Source: Marinobacter halophilus (GTDB lineage: Bacteria > Pseudomonadota > Gammaproteobacteria > Pseudomonadales > Oleiphilaceae). Taken from it: a stretch of 64,000 nt of DNA. Position 1 is the stretch's first letter. Every line of letters starts with the position of its first letter. Both the position numbers and the translations under genes were made by a program. Below, piece after piece: positions 1 to 9,791 of this stretch. Below the pieces are notes generated by a model. That model worked only from the letters and a program-made list of their open reading frames with translations. It was not told the origin of the DNA and did no database searches. The stretch is from assembly GCF_003007685.1 (NCBI RefSeq), contig NZ_PXNN01000011.1, forward strand, positions 434,001 through 498,000. The letters are read 5' to 3'.

Positions 1-843
1 CAGGGCGCCGGCCGGCTCGGCTATGGAACGGGTGTCTTCGAACACATCCTTGATGGCAGCGCAGATTTCGTCGGTGGACACGGTGATCACTTCATCCACG
101 TGATCCTTGCAGATTTCCCAGGGGTAGGCGCCAATCTGCTTGACCGCCACGCCATCGGCAAAGATCCCCACTTCGTCCAGGATTACCCGCTCACCGGCTT
201 TCAGCGCGGCCTGCAGACAGTTGGAATCTTCCGGCTCAACCCCGATCACCTTGATTTCTGGACGCAAATACTTGATGTACGCCGCCATACCGGCAATCAG
301 GCCGCCACCGCCCACACAGATAAAGATGGCGTGAATGGGTCTGCTGAATTGCCACATAATTTCCATGGCAACGGTGCCTTGGCCGGCGATTACATCCGGA
401 TCGTCGTAGGGCGGAATATAGGTGTAGCCGTGCTTTTTGACCAGCTCCTGGGCATGGGTTGCGGCTTCATCAAAGGCATCGCCTTTGAGGACCACCCGCG
501 CACCATGATCCCGCACCGAGCGCACCTTGATCTCGGGAGTGGTCTGGGGCATCACGATCACGGCCTTGATGCCCAGTTTTTTGGCCGCCAGCGCCACACC
601 CTGAGCATGGTTGCCGGCCGAGGCACATATCACCCCCTTGGCTTTCTGATCTTCCGACAACTGGGCAATTCGGTTGTAGGCACCGCGAATCTTGAAGGAG
701 AACACAGGCTGAAGGTCTTCGCGCTTGAGCAGAATATTGTTGCCAAAGCGCTTGGACAGACTACGGGCCTCAGTCAGCGGTGTTTCGATGGCGACGTCAT
801 AGACCCGCGCATCGAGTATCTTCTTGATATAGCGTTGCGGCAT
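1..843 (-). CDS. ilvA: Threonine ammonia-lyase, biosynthetic (partial, C-terminus outside window)
   Basis: This PLP enzyme deaminates threonine to 2-oxobutanoate, the first step of isoleucine synthesis. Reading the minus strand from ATG at 843 gives MPQRYIKKILDARVYDVAIE, followed by the PLP-lysine motif SFKIRGAYN (about residue 50), the substrate loop SAGNHAQG and the glycine-rich phosphate-binding run CVGGGGLIAG, all typical of the fold-type II catalytic domain. About 280 residues lie inside the window and the frame is still open at base 1. The C-terminal ACT-like regulatory domain, which would decide isoleucine feedback, is not visible. The gene is divergent from rpiA with a 132-bp intergenic region. 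Confidence 0.95.
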   Translation of the reverse strand, partial: MPQRYIKKILDARVYDVAIETPLTEARSLSKRFGNNILLKREDLQPVFSFKIRGAYNRIAQLSEDQKAKGVICASAGNHAQGVALAAKKLGIKAVIVMPQTTPEIKVRSVRDHGARVVLKGDAFDEAATHAQELVKKHGYTYIPPYDDPDVIAGQGTVAMEIMWQFSRPIHAIFICVGGGGLIAGMAAYIKYLRPEIKVIGVEPEDSNCLQAALKAGERVILDEVGIFADGVAVKQIGAYPWEICKDHVDEVITVSTDEICAAIKDVFEDTRSIAEPAGAL

Positions 844-975
844 GATGGTTCCGGTTGCTGGTGTCGGTTTAAGAAAAACCCACAGTGTAGAAAGTTTGCA
901 CGGCAGCCGTCTATAAGCAGAGACCTTGCAGGCGTATAATGTCTGAAAATTCCATCCGATTCCCCGGAGCCCAGC

Positions 976-1647
976 ATGACCCAGGACGAACTCAAACAAG
1001 CCGTTGCCAAAGCTGCGGTGGACTACATAGCCCCCAAACTGGAGCGCAGCAGCATTGTCGGCGTGGGCACGGGCAGCACCGCCAACTTCTTCATCGACTA
1101 TCTGGCTCAATATAAAGACGATTTCGGCGGAGCCGTGGCCAGTTCCGAGGCAACCGCAGAGCGACTGAAGAAACACGGCATTCAGGTCTATGACCTGAAC
1201 AGCATCAGCGAAATGGAGTTCTATGTAGACGGTGCCGATGAAACCAATGAGCATCTGGAGCTGATTAAAGGCGGCGGTGGCGCTCTGACCCGGGAAAAAA
1301 TCGTCGCCGCGGTGGCGAAAACTTTTATCTGTATCGCCGATGAGTCCAAGCAAGTAGGCATTCTTGGTGACTTCCCGCTGCCGGTGGAAGTCATCCCCAT
1401 GGCCCGCAGCCATGTCGGCCGCGAGATCGTCAAACTGGGCGGCGACCCGGTGTATCGGGACGGCGTCACCACGGACAACGGCAACATCATCATCGACATA
1501 CACCACCTGGACATCTCCCGCCCTGTCCAGGTAGAAGAACAGCTCAACAACATCGTCGGCGTGGTCACTAACGGCCTGTTCGCCCGCCGCCCTGCCGATC
1601 TGTTGCTGCTGGGCACCAGCGAAGGCGTCAAGACCATCTCCCGCTAA
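976..1647 (+). CDS. rpiA: Ribose-5-phosphate isomerase A
   Basis: It interconverts ribose 5-phosphate and ribulose 5-phosphate in the non-oxidative pentose phosphate pathway (cytosol). The 223-residue protein has the usual family length, the N-terminal phosphate-binding stretch [14 protein letters not shown], the DGADE motif at about residues 86-90 with the catalytic Asp/Glu, and the [11 protein letters not shown] loop. A TATAAT hexamer at 935-940 is a plausible -10 element, but I found no convincing -35. It stands alone, divergent from ilvA, and ends in a strong terminator. Confidence 0.97.
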   Translation: MTQDELKQAVAKAAVDYIAPKLERSSIVGVGTGSTANFFIDYLAQYKDDFGGAVASSEATAERLKKHGIQVYDLNSISEMEFYVDGADETNEHLELIKGGGGALTREKIVAAVAKTFICIADESKQVGILGDFPLPVEVIPMARSHVGREIVKLGGDPVYRDGVTTDNGNIIIDIHHLDISRPVQVEEQLNNIVGVVTNGLFARRPADLLLLGTSEGVKTISR

Positions 1648-1678
1648 GACGTCTGACCAACACCGGAGTCCGACGGAA

Positions 1679-1706
1679 AAGCTGGCCATCCAGGCCAGCT
1701 TTTTTT
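1679..1706 (+). terminator. Rho-independent terminator of rpiA
   Basis: A 7-bp perfect stem GCTGGCC/GGCCAGC (1681-1699) with a 5-nt loop is followed by a T run at 1700-1706. Confidence 0.88.
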
Positions 1707-1796
1707 ATTGCCCTACAAAACCAAACCAAGCGCTTGCTTGGTACCGGAATTTGCGCGACACTCTGGCCATCTTCCAGAAATAGAGGGGACCCCACT

Positions 1797-2936
1797 GTGT
1801 CCGATTACTTCAACGAAACCCACGAGCAGGTTCGCCAAACCGCCCGCAAATTCATCGAAACCCACGTGCGCCCTTATATAGACGACTGGGAAGAAGCCGG
1901 CGAATTTCCCCGGGAAATCTACAAGCTCGCAGGCGATGCCGGCCTGCTGGGGCTCGGCTTTCCCGATGCGCTGGGCGGCATCGGTGAAGGCGATATCTTT
2001 CTGAAAGTGGCGGTATCCGAGGAACTGATGCGGTCCACCTCGGGTGGTTTCGTCGCCAGTATCGGCTCTCTCGATATCGGCCTGCCCCCGGTCGCCAAGT
2101 GGGCCAAAAAAGAGATCCGGGAGCAGGTCGTGCCTCCGGTCCTGCGCGGTGAAAAAATCGCGGCTCTGGCCGTTACCGAACCCGGCGGCGGCTCCGACGT
2201 CGCCAGCCTGAAAACCCGCGCCGTCCGCGACGGTGATCACTACATCGTCAATGGCAGCAAAACCTTCATCACCAGCGGCACTCGCGCCGACCACTACACC
2301 GTCGCCGTGCGCACCGGTGGCGAGGGCCACGCTGGTATCAGCCTGCTACTGATCGACCGCGATACACCGGGTTTCTCCACCGGCAATAAACTCCGCAAAA
2401 TGGGCTGGTGGGCGAGCGACACCGCAGAGCTGTTTTTCGAAGATTGCCGGGTACCGGCCGACCGCCTGATAGGCGCCGAAAACGCCGGCTTCATCGCCAT
2501 CATGAGCAACTTTCTGGCGGAACGCCTGAGCCTCTCCGTCATGGCCTACATGACCGCCCAACTGGCCTTTGAGGCGGCCATGGACTACACCAAACAGCGT
2601 CAGGCCTTCGGCCGCCCCATCGCCGGCTTCCAGGTAACCCGCCACAAGCTGGTCGACATGGCCATTCAGATCGACATCGCCCGGGAATACACCTACCGCT
2701 GCGCGGCACTGATGCAGGCGGGCAAAAACCCGATCAAGCAGGTGGCCATGGCCAAGAACTTCTCGGTGGACGTGTGCGAAAAGGTCACCCGCGAAGCGGT
2801 GCAACTGTTCGGCGGCATGGGGTACATGCGGGAGTCGGTGGTGGAGCGGCTCTACCGGGATGCCAAAATTCTGTCCATTGGCGGCGGCACCACCGAAATC
2901 ATGAAGGAACTGATTGCCAAACAGATCCGGCTTTAA
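1797..2936 (+). CDS. Acyl-CoA dehydrogenase family protein
   Basis: An FAD enzyme of about 379 residues that would desaturate an acyl-CoA at the alpha-beta position and pass electrons to ETF. It shows the N-terminal helical domain, the AVTEPGGGSDVASLKTRA flavin/substrate signature near residue 125, the GSKTFITSG segment, and C-terminal QAFGRPIAGFQ and FGGMGYMRESVVERLYRD. The last carries the R-x-x-x-R-D-x-K-I-L-x-I-GGGT(T)EI pattern of the family, but no certain catalytic base can be named. I chose GTG 1797 because GAGGGG lies 8 nt upstream. The frame is open 63 bp further up, but that extension looks non-homologous. The exact substrate (short, medium or long chain, or isovaleryl-like) is not determinable. 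Confidence 0.9.
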   Translation: MSDYFNETHEQVRQTARKFIETHVRPYIDDWEEAGEFPREIYKLAGDAGLLGLGFPDALGGIGEGDIFLKVAVSEELMRSTSGGFVASIGSLDIGLPPVAKWAKKEIREQVVPPVLRGEKIAALAVTEPGGGSDVASLKTRAVRDGDHYIVNGSKTFITSGTRADHYTVAVRTGGEGHAGISLLLIDRDTPGFSTGNKLRKMGWWASDTAELFFEDCRVPADRLIGAENAGFIAIMSNFLAERLSLSVMAYMTAQLAFEAAMDYTKQRQAFGRPIAGFQVTRHKLVDMAIQIDIAREYTYRCAALMQAGKNPIKQVAMAKNFSVDVCEKVTREAVQLFGGMGYMRESVVERLYRDAKILSIGGGTTEIMKELIAKQIRL

Positions 2937-3112
2937 TCAGTGGAGTAAGGGGCGTATCAGGGGGCTTTCGCCAAAACCTCGGACGCTGGCGGGGTGCACC
3001 AACCCGACCGCACAGACCAAGGTTTAGTTTCGGATGGCAATAGAGTGCCGTATAATTACGCTCACTTTTCAAGCGCAGTTAAACGTACCTAACGCACCAG
3101 GAAGGATCGCAC

Positions 3113-3640
3113 ATGCAATTCGACAACATTCCCGCTGGCAAAAACCCGCCAGAAGACATCTACGTCGCCATCGAAATCCCGGCCAACAGCTCCCCGGTCA
3201 AGTACGAACTGGACAAAGACATGGGTGCACTGCTGGTTGATCGCTTTATGGCCACACCCATGTTCTACCCGGCAAACTACGGCTTCATACCGCACACCCT
3301 CGCTGACGACGGCGACCCGCTGGACGTCCTGGTCGTTACTCCCTACCCGCTCCAGGCTGGCTCCGTAATCCGCTGCCGTCCGGTGGGCGTTCTGAACATG
3401 GAAGACGAAGCCGGTGGTGACGCCAAGCTGGTTGCCGTTCCTCACGACAAGCTGACCACTACCTACCACGACGTCAAAGAGGTTGACGATCTGCCAGAAC
3501 TGCTGCGCAACCAGATCCGTCACTTCTTCGAGAACTATAAAACCCTCGAGCCAGGCAAGTGGGTGAAAGTACAAGGCTGGGGCAACGCTGCCGAAGCGAA
3601 GCAAGCCATTGTCGACTCGGTCAACGCCTACAAAGGCTGA
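3113..3640 (+). CDS. ppa: Inorganic pyrophosphatase (family I)
   Basis: It hydrolyses pyrophosphate to phosphate in the cytosol and pulls biosynthetic reactions forward. The 175-residue length matches bacterial hexameric PPases. The conserved Mg-binding signature [10 protein letters not shown] sits at about residues 65-74, preceded by [12 protein letters not shown], and KxWE-type C-terminal residues appear as [18 protein letters not shown] at 3100-3109 gives a good ribosome site. A TATAAT hexamer at 3051-3056 is a plausible -10. Monocistronic, with its own terminator. Confidence 0.97.
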   Translation: MQFDNIPAGKNPPEDIYVAIEIPANSSPVKYELDKDMGALLVDRFMATPMFYPANYGFIPHTLADDGDPLDVLVVTPYPLQAGSVIRCRPVGVLNMEDEAGGDAKLVAVPHDKLTTTYHDVKEVDDLPELLRNQIRHFFENYKTLEPGKWVKVQGWGNAAEAKQAIVDSVNAYKG

Positions 3641-3660
3641 CATCGGTGCAGGCATAAAAA

Positions 3661-3694
3661 AGCCGGGCCGCTTTTGAAGCAGCCCGGCTTTTTT
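3661..3694 (+). terminator. Rho-independent terminator after ppa
   Basis: Stem AGCCGGGC/GCCCGGCT with a 13-nt loop followed by six T. A5 precedes the stem, so it may also serve the convergent DUF2333 gene. Confidence 0.88.
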
Positions 3695-3712
3695 ACGTAT
3701 TGGCAGCTCTGT

Positions 3713-4765
3713 TCAGCCCCGTGATAACAGATCCCGCATATCACTGATCGCCGAATTGGCTCGCGACAGGTAGGCTGCCATGGTCAGCGAATGGTTTGCC
3801 AACACACCGAAACCACTGCCGTTCAGAATCACCGGGCTCCACATGGCGCCCTGAGTGCCTTCCAGCTCAATAATGATCTGCTTCACACTGGCCATTGCAT
3901 TCTTGTCCTGCAGCACTTTGCGGAAGTCCACCTCAATAGCTCGGAAGATATGCAGCAGGGCCCAGGCGCTGCCGCGAGCTTCATAAAACACATCGTCAAT
4001 TTTGGTCCAGGGCGTTTTGACTTCCGCACCGCCGGTCTCTTCCTGCAACGGATCGTCCGGATTCAGATTGGCCATGGCCTCCGAGACTGATGCTTTGCCG
4101 ACACTCTCGCCCAGAGTCCGGGACAAACTGCCGAGACGAGTCTCCAGATCCGCCAGCCAGCTGTTCAGGTTATCGGCCCGGGCAAAGAACTGTGCGTTTG
4201 GCTGGCCCGGGTGCGACAAGCGGTTCAGGTAGCGATTAAGGGCATCAATGCCACGACGATATTCCCGTTCAGTGGAGGGAATAGCCCAGCTGCCGCTGTC
4301 AAAATGCAACTGGGGTTCGGCGATGATCAGGTCCGGATCTTCTGCCGACTGGCTCTGGGACCGGCTGATGTCCCTGCGCATGGCGCGAGACAGGTCCCGC
4401 AACTGCACCAGCACGCCGAACTCCCAACTCGGCATGTTGTCCATCCACAGGCCCGGAGGGAAAATATCGTTGGAGATGTAGCCGCCCGGCTTGTCCAGCA
4501 GGGTCTCCGTGAGGCGGATCAAGGTGGCTGTGGTCGCAAAACCTGCCACTGGCTCCCGCCCCATCTCGCTGGCCAGGGTCCGGGTATGTTCACGCACCGA
4601 GAATGTGTCCGGCTCGCTGCTCCAATACATGCCCAGAGCAATGGTAACCAGCAGGTAAACCACCAGGACCACCAGGACGAGTTTTCCGATCACGCCGCTG
4701 CCTCCGGCGTAATCCTGCATGTCGTCTTTCCTGTCACTGAAGTACTGTCTGATTTTGCCTGGCAT
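3713..4765 (-). CDS. DUF2333 family inner-membrane protein
   Basis: The protein of about 350 residues has a short cytoplasmic N-terminus, one transmembrane segment (VIGKLVLVVLVVYLLVTIALG, about residues 27-47) and a large, mostly helical periplasmic part. The family is known only as DUF2333 and its function is unestablished. The frame is open to 4894, but ATG 4765 (MPGKIRQYF) matches the expected N-terminus and begins 4 nt after the stop of the upstream LapD-like gene, so the two are probably co-transcribed. That pairing suggests, but does not show, a link to envelope or c-di-GMP functions. Confidence 0.85.
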   Translation of the reverse strand: MPGKIRQYFSDRKDDMQDYAGGSGVIGKLVLVVLVVYLLVTIALGMYWSSEPDTFSVREHTRTLASEMGREPVAGFATTATLIRLTETLLDKPGGYISNDIFPPGLWMDNMPSWEFGVLVQLRDLSRAMRRDISRSQSQSAEDPDLIIAEPQLHFDSGSWAIPSTEREYRRGIDALNRYLNRLSHPGQPNAQFFARADNLNSWLADLETRLGSLSRTLGESVGKASVSEAMANLNPDDPLQEETGGAEVKTPWTKIDDVFYEARGSAWALLHIFRAIEVDFRKVLQDKNAMASVKQIIIELEGTQGAMWSPVILNGSGFGVLANHSLTMAAYLSRANSAISDMRDLLSRG

Positions 4766-4769
4766 AAGA

Positions 4770-6773
4770 CTATGCTTCCCCTGTCGATGATTGTCCGGCT
4801 GCAAACGGCCGACCCAGATGGTATCCCATGGCTCCATCGATACCCAGGCTACAGAGTACCGAGTATTCCGTTGCGGTTTCCACTCCCGTCGCAAAAACCT
4901 TCACACCTCGGCTGCGCGCAATGGCGACCACAGACTGCAACCAGAACCGATTTTCATCATGGCTGTCCAGCTTGTGAATAAAGCTGTTGTCGATACGCAG
5001 CGCCTGGAACGGCAAATTCTTCAGGTAGCTGAATGGCACACCGCCAACACCGAAACGATCCACCAATACCGGCACCCCTAACCGCACCAGCTCCCGCACC
5101 AGCAGCCCCACTTCTTTACGGTGATGATGAATGGTCTGCTCGGCAATACCTACCCAGAGCCGACCAACCAGGGCTCCAGCCTCGCGAAGGCTCGCAACGA
5201 CATCATTCCGGAACGCCGGGTCCGCCACCGAGGCGTTGCCCAAAGAGATGGCCAATCGCTCCTGCGGGTGCGCTGCCAGCCGCTCCAGCACTCTCTGCAG
5301 CAATAACCGGTCAATGTCCATGATCAGCCCGAGGCGCTCAGCCATGGGCACGAACACTCCGGCCTTGAGCACGCCCTCAACGGTATCGATGCGGGAAAAC
5401 ACCTGGTAATGCACACGCGTTTGCGCCTCACCCTGCACCATGGGCTGAAGCCACAAGGACAATTTGCTGTCGGTGATAGCCTGACTGATAATCATCCGCC
5501 AGGTTTCCATGTTGTGATGTGTTTCCAGACTGTTCTCAGCCAGCCAGCAACCGGACTCATCGCGTTGCTGTGCTGCCCGCAAGGCTTCATCAGAGGCCGC
5601 CAGAAGATCCCGGGCACCAAGACCGTCAGCAGTCACCGCCAACCCGGCATGAACCAGCGTGTCCATAGGTGCGGCAAGGTCGGCATAGATACTGTCGAGC
5701 CCTGCGATCAGTTCTTCGGCCCAAACCCGGACATCCACCGCGGATGCACCGGGCATGAACACCGCAAACTCGGCGCCGGTTCGGCGGCCCACGAAAGCTC
5801 CTGGATGCTGTATGACAAAATTCTTGAGGCCGCCGGCGATTTGCTTCAACAGCTGGTCGCCTTCACTGCGCCCGTAGGCGCGGGTGTAATCCGCAAAGTA
5901 GCCCAACTGGATCATGATCAGCACACCCGGCGCCGCCCGCTCCTCGGATTCCAGTTCCGCCTTTAAACGCTGGTCAAAAGCCGAACGACTCACCAGACCG
6001 GTCACCAGATCCTCATTGTTGACCTTACGCAGATGCTGAATCAGCTTACCCTGGCCGTCGAATAGCTGGCCGAGATCGTCCGCCATCTGATTCATCGCTT
6101 CGGTGACCTGATTCAGTTCACGGGTGGAGCGGACCTGAACCCGCTTGCGGAAATCACGCTGACCCAGAGCCCGGGCCTGCGCCTCCACGTCCTTGAGCGG
6201 ACGAAGCAGCCTGCGCAGCATCAGGAACAGCGCCAACAAGCCAGCGCCACCGATGACCAGCACGCTCACCAACAGGCCGACGGTGATGCGCCATAGATCG
6301 TCATAAGCGCGGCCCGGATGACTAACCACCTGCACTTTGCCAAGGCGAGTCCAGCCGCGCACCACTTCGGCCTCGGCCATTGGTACAGGCAAAGTCACCA
6401 AACGGATAAACCAAGCCGGCGACGCCGTGCCTTGCAGTGCCGTGCGCCGACCCGCGACGACCTCTCCGCTTAGGTCTACATACTCGATGGAGAGGTACCG
6501 GCCACTGTCAAAAACGGCATCAATTAATGAGGACGAAGCCACCTTGTCGGAGCCATCAATGGCGTTGGACAAAGAAAGGCCGGTGGCCGTCGCGCCATCT
6601 CGGGCGTGGTCACCGAGTTGATCAGCCACATAGTCTCTGAAATGGCCGAAGCTGGTGACGAAGGCCGCCGCAAGAATGAATACCAGCAGCGCTCCGGTAA
6701 ACAGAAGCAACGAAGACTGAAGGGTGATGGCACCCCGTTGCTGACAGATTGACTTTGCAAGCATCCCTGCCAT
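4770..6773 (-). CDS. LapD-like degenerate GGDEF/EAL c-di-GMP receptor
   Basis: Domain order: N-terminal TM segment (LLLFTGALLVFILAAAFVTS), periplasmic LapD/MoxY-type sensor, second TM (VGLLVSVLVIGGAGLLALFLM), HAMP, GGDEF-like, EAL-like. The GGDEF site reads TGAEF and the EAL site reads QVFSR, so both catalytic motifs are lost. This is the pattern of LapD, an inside-out receptor that sequesters the LapG protease when c-di-GMP binds its EAL domain. No lapG or large adhesin gene is nearby. The start is uncertain: ATG 6773 or 6764 gives the usual short N-terminus, while the frame stays open to 6845. Confidence 0.85.
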   Translation of the reverse strand: MAGMLAKSICQQRGAITLQSSLLLFTGALLVFILAAAFVTSFGHFRDYVADQLGDHARDGATATGLSLSNAIDGSDKVASSSLIDAVFDSGRYLSIEYVDLSGEVVAGRRTALQGTASPAWFIRLVTLPVPMAEAEVVRGWTRLGKVQVVSHPGRAYDDLWRITVGLLVSVLVIGGAGLLALFLMLRRLLRPLKDVEAQARALGQRDFRKRVQVRSTRELNQVTEAMNQMADDLGQLFDGQGKLIQHLRKVNNEDLVTGLVSRSAFDQRLKAELESEERAAPGVLIMIQLGYFADYTRAYGRSEGDQLLKQIAGGLKNFVIQHPGAFVGRRTGAEFAVFMPGASAVDVRVWAEELIAGLDSIYADLAAPMDTLVHAGLAVTADGLGARDLLAASDEALRAAQQRDESGCWLAENSLETHHNMETWRMIISQAITDSKLSLWLQPMVQGEAQTRVHYQVFSRIDTVEGVLKAGVFVPMAERLGLIMDIDRLLLQRVLERLAAHPQERLAISLGNASVADPAFRNDVVASLREAGALVGRLWVGIAEQTIHHHRKEVGLLVRELVRLGVPVLVDRFGVGGVPFSYLKNLPFQALRIDNSFIHKLDSHDENRFWLQSVVAIARSRGVKVFATGVETATEYSVLCSLGIDGAMGYHLGRPFAAGQSSTGEA

Positions 6774-6969
6774 AGCTACTCGGGCCCCGGTCCAGTGAGT
6801 GGTCTGATAACGGTGTGTGACCTGTACCGCAGAGTTGACAAACATTTACATAGCGCAACCTACGCCGACAACATTAAACACTATAGACTCTGTAAAACGA
6901 CTAAGGTTAAAAAGTTCGTCCTGCCGGATCGGACCACTAAAAAAATGAAAACAGACAGGCCGGAGCAAA

Positions 6970-8583
6970 ATGAACGACGAAAGCCAGAAAGAAAAACTCA
7001 GGCAGCATTTTGCCCGCCGTGTAACTACCCAGGCCCGGGTGGTCTTGGATACCTGGCAGAAAATTCGCGAAGACCTTCACCAAGCCGCCGGCCACCGGGA
7101 CGAGTTTATCGCGGCAACCGACAAACTGGTGCGTTACGCCAAACGCTTTGAGATGGAGAGCCACGCAGCAGCGGCCGGGCACATTCTTGGCCTTCTGGCC
7201 AGCTGGCACCACAATACCGCGCTGGACGAGGATCGCGAACGTCAGCTGGAAGACGCCACCGTAGCGTTGCGCCATTGCACCCAACGCCGCTCCGATCAGG
7301 AAGACACGGACACACCCCAGCAATACCGACGCACCCCGGTTTACATTGCCTTGTCCAATCCGGAAATGGCAGCCCGGCTGATACGGCAACTTGAATTTTT
7401 CGGGTTCCGGGCCTCAGCCTTCAGTGGCGCCGCAGAATTGGCCGAGGCATGCGCACTCAGCAAGCCGGAAACCATCCTGATGGACGTCAACTTCGGTGGC
7501 GTCGCTAACGCCGGCATCGGCACCGTCGAACACCTGCAGGAGCAGCACGACACCCCCATACCGATCATCTTCATGAGCGATGAAGATGGCAGCATTGAAA
7601 CCCGGCTGAGGGCCTCCCGTTGCGGCGGCGAAGAATTTTTCTACCCGGCGGTCGACCCTGGCCAGCTGATCGAGAAGATCGAAACCTACACCCACGGCAA
7701 CACCGTGGAGCCTTATAAGGTACTGGTTCTGGATGATTCCCGGGCCCAGGCCAAATACATGGAAACGGTTCTGAAAAAAGCGGGCATGACCGCTCATATC
7801 ATCATCGACCCCATGCAGATTATTCATGCGCTGGAAGAATTCTCGCCGGAGATCATCATCCTCGATATGTACATGCCCGGCTGCACCGGTATGGAAATCG
7901 CCCGGGTGATTCGCCAGCAAGACCGCTTCCACAGCGTACCGATCATCTACCTGTCGGCCGAAGAAGACGTCACTAAGCAGCTGCACGCCATGAGTCTGGG
8001 CGGCGACGACTTCCTGACTAAACCTATTGATCCAAAACACCTGATCGCCACGCTGCACAATCGCGGCCGACGAGCGCGCTCACTGCTGGCGCTGATGATC
8101 CGCGACAGCCTGACCGGCCTGTATAACCACACGCACACCCTGCATCTGCTGGAGCAGGAGATTGTGCGCGCGCGGCAAAAAAATCAGTCATTGTGCTTCG
8201 CCATGCTCGACATCGACTACTTCAAAAAAGTAAACGACACCTTCGGTCACCCCATTGGTGACCGGGTGCTGCGCAGCCTGTCCATGTTCCTCAAGCAGCG
8301 CCTGCGTAAAACCGATCACATTGGCCGCTACGGTGGCGAAGAGTTTGCCATCATCCTGCCCAACACCCGCCCGGGTGACGCCCGCAATGTGCTGAATGAA
8401 ATCCGTGAACGGTTCTCTGAGTTGTTACAGCCTGCTGGCGACCGGGAATTTAATGTCACCTTCAGCTGCGGCATTTCAAGCTGGCAGGACGACAATGCCC
8501 AGATTCTGTGCGAACGCGCAGACCGTGCTCTTTACACCTCCAAGGAGCACGGGCGCAACTGCGTCACACTGGCGGAGTCCTGA
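6970..8583 (+). CDS. Two-receiver response regulator with diguanylate cyclase (GGDEF) domain
   Basis: A 537-residue soluble protein. Residues 1-95 are helical, perhaps a worn Hpt-like domain without a recognisable HxxKG. The first receiver (about 115-240) keeps a phosphorylatable-looking D (LMDVNFG) but lacks the acidic pair and the Lys. The second receiver (about 250-370) is complete: LDD, ILDMYMPG, LSAEED, TKP. The C-terminal GGDEF domain has an intact GGEEF active site and an RKTD inhibitory I-site five residues upstream, so it should make c-di-GMP with product inhibition. It is divergent from the LapD-like gene, which makes a local c-di-GMP signalling pair plausible. Confidence 0.93.
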   Translation: MNDESQKEKLRQHFARRVTTQARVVLDTWQKIREDLHQAAGHRDEFIAATDKLVRYAKRFEMESHAAAAGHILGLLASWHHNTALDEDRERQLEDATVALRHCTQRRSDQEDTDTPQQYRRTPVYIALSNPEMAARLIRQLEFFGFRASAFSGAAELAEACALSKPETILMDVNFGGVANAGIGTVEHLQEQHDTPIPIIFMSDEDGSIETRLRASRCGGEEFFYPAVDPGQLIEKIETYTHGNTVEPYKVLVLDDSRAQAKYMETVLKKAGMTAHIIIDPMQIIHALEEFSPEIIILDMYMPGCTGMEIARVIRQQDRFHSVPIIYLSAEEDVTKQLHAMSLGGDDFLTKPIDPKHLIATLHNRGRRARSLLALMIRDSLTGLYNHTHTLHLLEQEIVRARQKNQSLCFAMLDIDYFKKVNDTFGHPIGDRVLRSLSMFLKQRLRKTDHIGRYGGEEFAIILPNTRPGDARNVLNEIRERFSELLQPAGDREFNVTFSCGISSWQDDNAQILCERADRALYTSKEHGRNCVTLAES

Positions 8584-8590
8584 TCCTTCC

Positions 8591-8615
8591 GGGCCGGGCG
8601 GCCTGTGCCCGGCCC
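8591..8615 (+). terminator. GC-rich hairpin after the GGDEF gene
   Basis: Perfect 9-bp stem GGGCCGGGC/GCCCGGCCC with a 7-nt loop, 8 bp after the stop codon. There is no T run, so either a weak or factor-assisted terminator. Confidence 0.5.
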
Positions 8616-8761
8616 CATGAAACCAATGTCGAATACCGGCACTGCCTGTCATCCACCACAATATTTGTCATCAACGAAATGTCATCGCGCAAATGGCAAT
8701 TGCTGTGTAATCTTTTCTAGACCTATAAACGCTTGGCGAGATTGTCAAAAAGTGTTGATCT

Positions 8762-8806
8762 GAAGATAACAAGTACGCACCATTGGGGTAACGTGCCGTT
8801 ATCTTC
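8762..8806. promoter_or_regulatory. Long inverted repeat in the aroQ-accBC leader
   Basis: GAAGATAAC (8762-8770) and GTTATCTTC (8798-8806) form a perfect 9-bp inverted repeat. Inside it GCAC and GTGC can extend the stem. It lies 38 bp before the aroQ start in a 260-bp intergenic region. It could be an RNA stem-loop in the leader or a protein operator; which one is unknown. Confidence 0.45.
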
Positions 8807-8843
8807 GGCGATCCGGTAAAAAGACATCAAGGCAGACAGAACC

Positions 8844-9284
8844 ATGTCGACCATACTTGTACTCCATGGCCCCAACCTCAACATGCTCGGTACCCGGGAA
8901 CCTGAGGTTTATGGCCATGAAACCCTGGCCGACATTGACGATCGCTTGCGGGAGACCGCAGCACAGCAGGCTCACCATTTGTTGCACCTGCAATCCAATG
9001 CAGAGTATGAGCTGATCGAGCGGGTACACGAGGCCCGGGCCGAAGGAGTGGACTTCATCCTTATCAATCCCGCCGCCTTCACCCACACCAGCGTCGCCCT
9101 GCGAGACGCCATGCTGGCGTCAGGCATTCCGTTTATCGAGGTACATCTTTCCAATGTGCATGCGCGTGAACCCTTCCGCCATCACTCCTATTTTTCGGAT
9201 ATCGCCGAAGGCGTTATCTGCGGGCTGGGCAGCCAGGGCTACGACCTGGCCCTGCAGGCTGCCCTGCATCGAATTAACCGATAG
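8844..9284 (+). CDS. aroQ: 3-dehydroquinate dehydratase, type II
   Basis: It dehydrates 3-dehydroquinate to 3-dehydroshikimate in the shikimate pathway. 146 residues, the usual size of the dodecameric type II enzyme. The N-terminal [18 protein letters not shown] carries the catalytic lid; [16 protein letters not shown] and [18 protein letters not shown] (catalytic His and substrate Arg region) are all present. First gene of aroQ-accB-accC, an arrangement common in gammaproteobacteria; 27 bp separate it from accB. Confidence 0.97.
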   Translation: MSTILVLHGPNLNMLGTREPEVYGHETLADIDDRLRETAAQQAHHLLHLQSNAEYELIERVHEARAEGVDFILINPAAFTHTSVALRDAMLASGIPFIEVHLSNVHAREPFRHHSYFSDIAEGVICGLGSQGYDLALQAALHRINR

Positions 9285-9311
9285 ACCAGAGACAACGGGA
9301 CTGGAATAGCT

Positions 9312-9773
9312 ATGGATATTCGCAAGATCAAAAAACTGATTGAACTGCTCGAGGAATCAGACGTCGAGGAGCTGGAGATTCATGAGGGAGACGACTCCGT
9401 TCGCATCTCCCGCCGTCGTGAACAGGTTGCTGCGCCCGCCCATTACATGGGCCATTACTCGGCACCGGCTCCGCAAGCACCGGCAACGGCAGCCGAGGCG
9501 TCGCCCGCCGATGCACCCGCCGCGCCACCCGCCATTAACGGTCATGCCGTCAAATCGCCCATGGTCGGCACCTTCTACCGGTCGCCATCACCCAGCGCCG
9601 CCGCCTTTATCGAGGTTGGTCAGAAGGTGAATGCGGGCGAAGTCATCTGCATAGTTGAAGCAATGAAGATGATGAACCAGATCGAGGCAGACAAAGCCGG
9701 CACCGTCACCGAAATTCTGGTCGAAAATGGCCAGCCGGTGGAGTTTGACCAGCCCCTGGTCGTCATTTCCTGA
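9312..9773 (+). CDS. accB: Acetyl-CoA carboxylase biotin carboxyl carrier protein
   Basis: It carries the biotin between biotin carboxylase and carboxyltransferase in malonyl-CoA synthesis. 153 residues: N-terminal helical domain, Ala/Pro-rich linker (about 45-75), then the biotinyl domain with the [10 protein letters not shown] motif (biotinylated Lys at about residue 119) and the bacterial thumb [12 protein letters not shown]. Followed 18 bp later by accC. Confidence 0.97.
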   Translation: MDIRKIKKLIELLEESDVEELEIHEGDDSVRISRRREQVAAPAHYMGHYSAPAPQAPATAAEASPADAPAAPPAINGHAVKSPMVGTFYRSPSPSAAAFIEVGQKVNAGEVICIVEAMKMMNQIEADKAGTVTEILVENGQPVEFDQPLVVIS

Positions 9774-9791
9774 ATTCGGTGATTGGTAACC

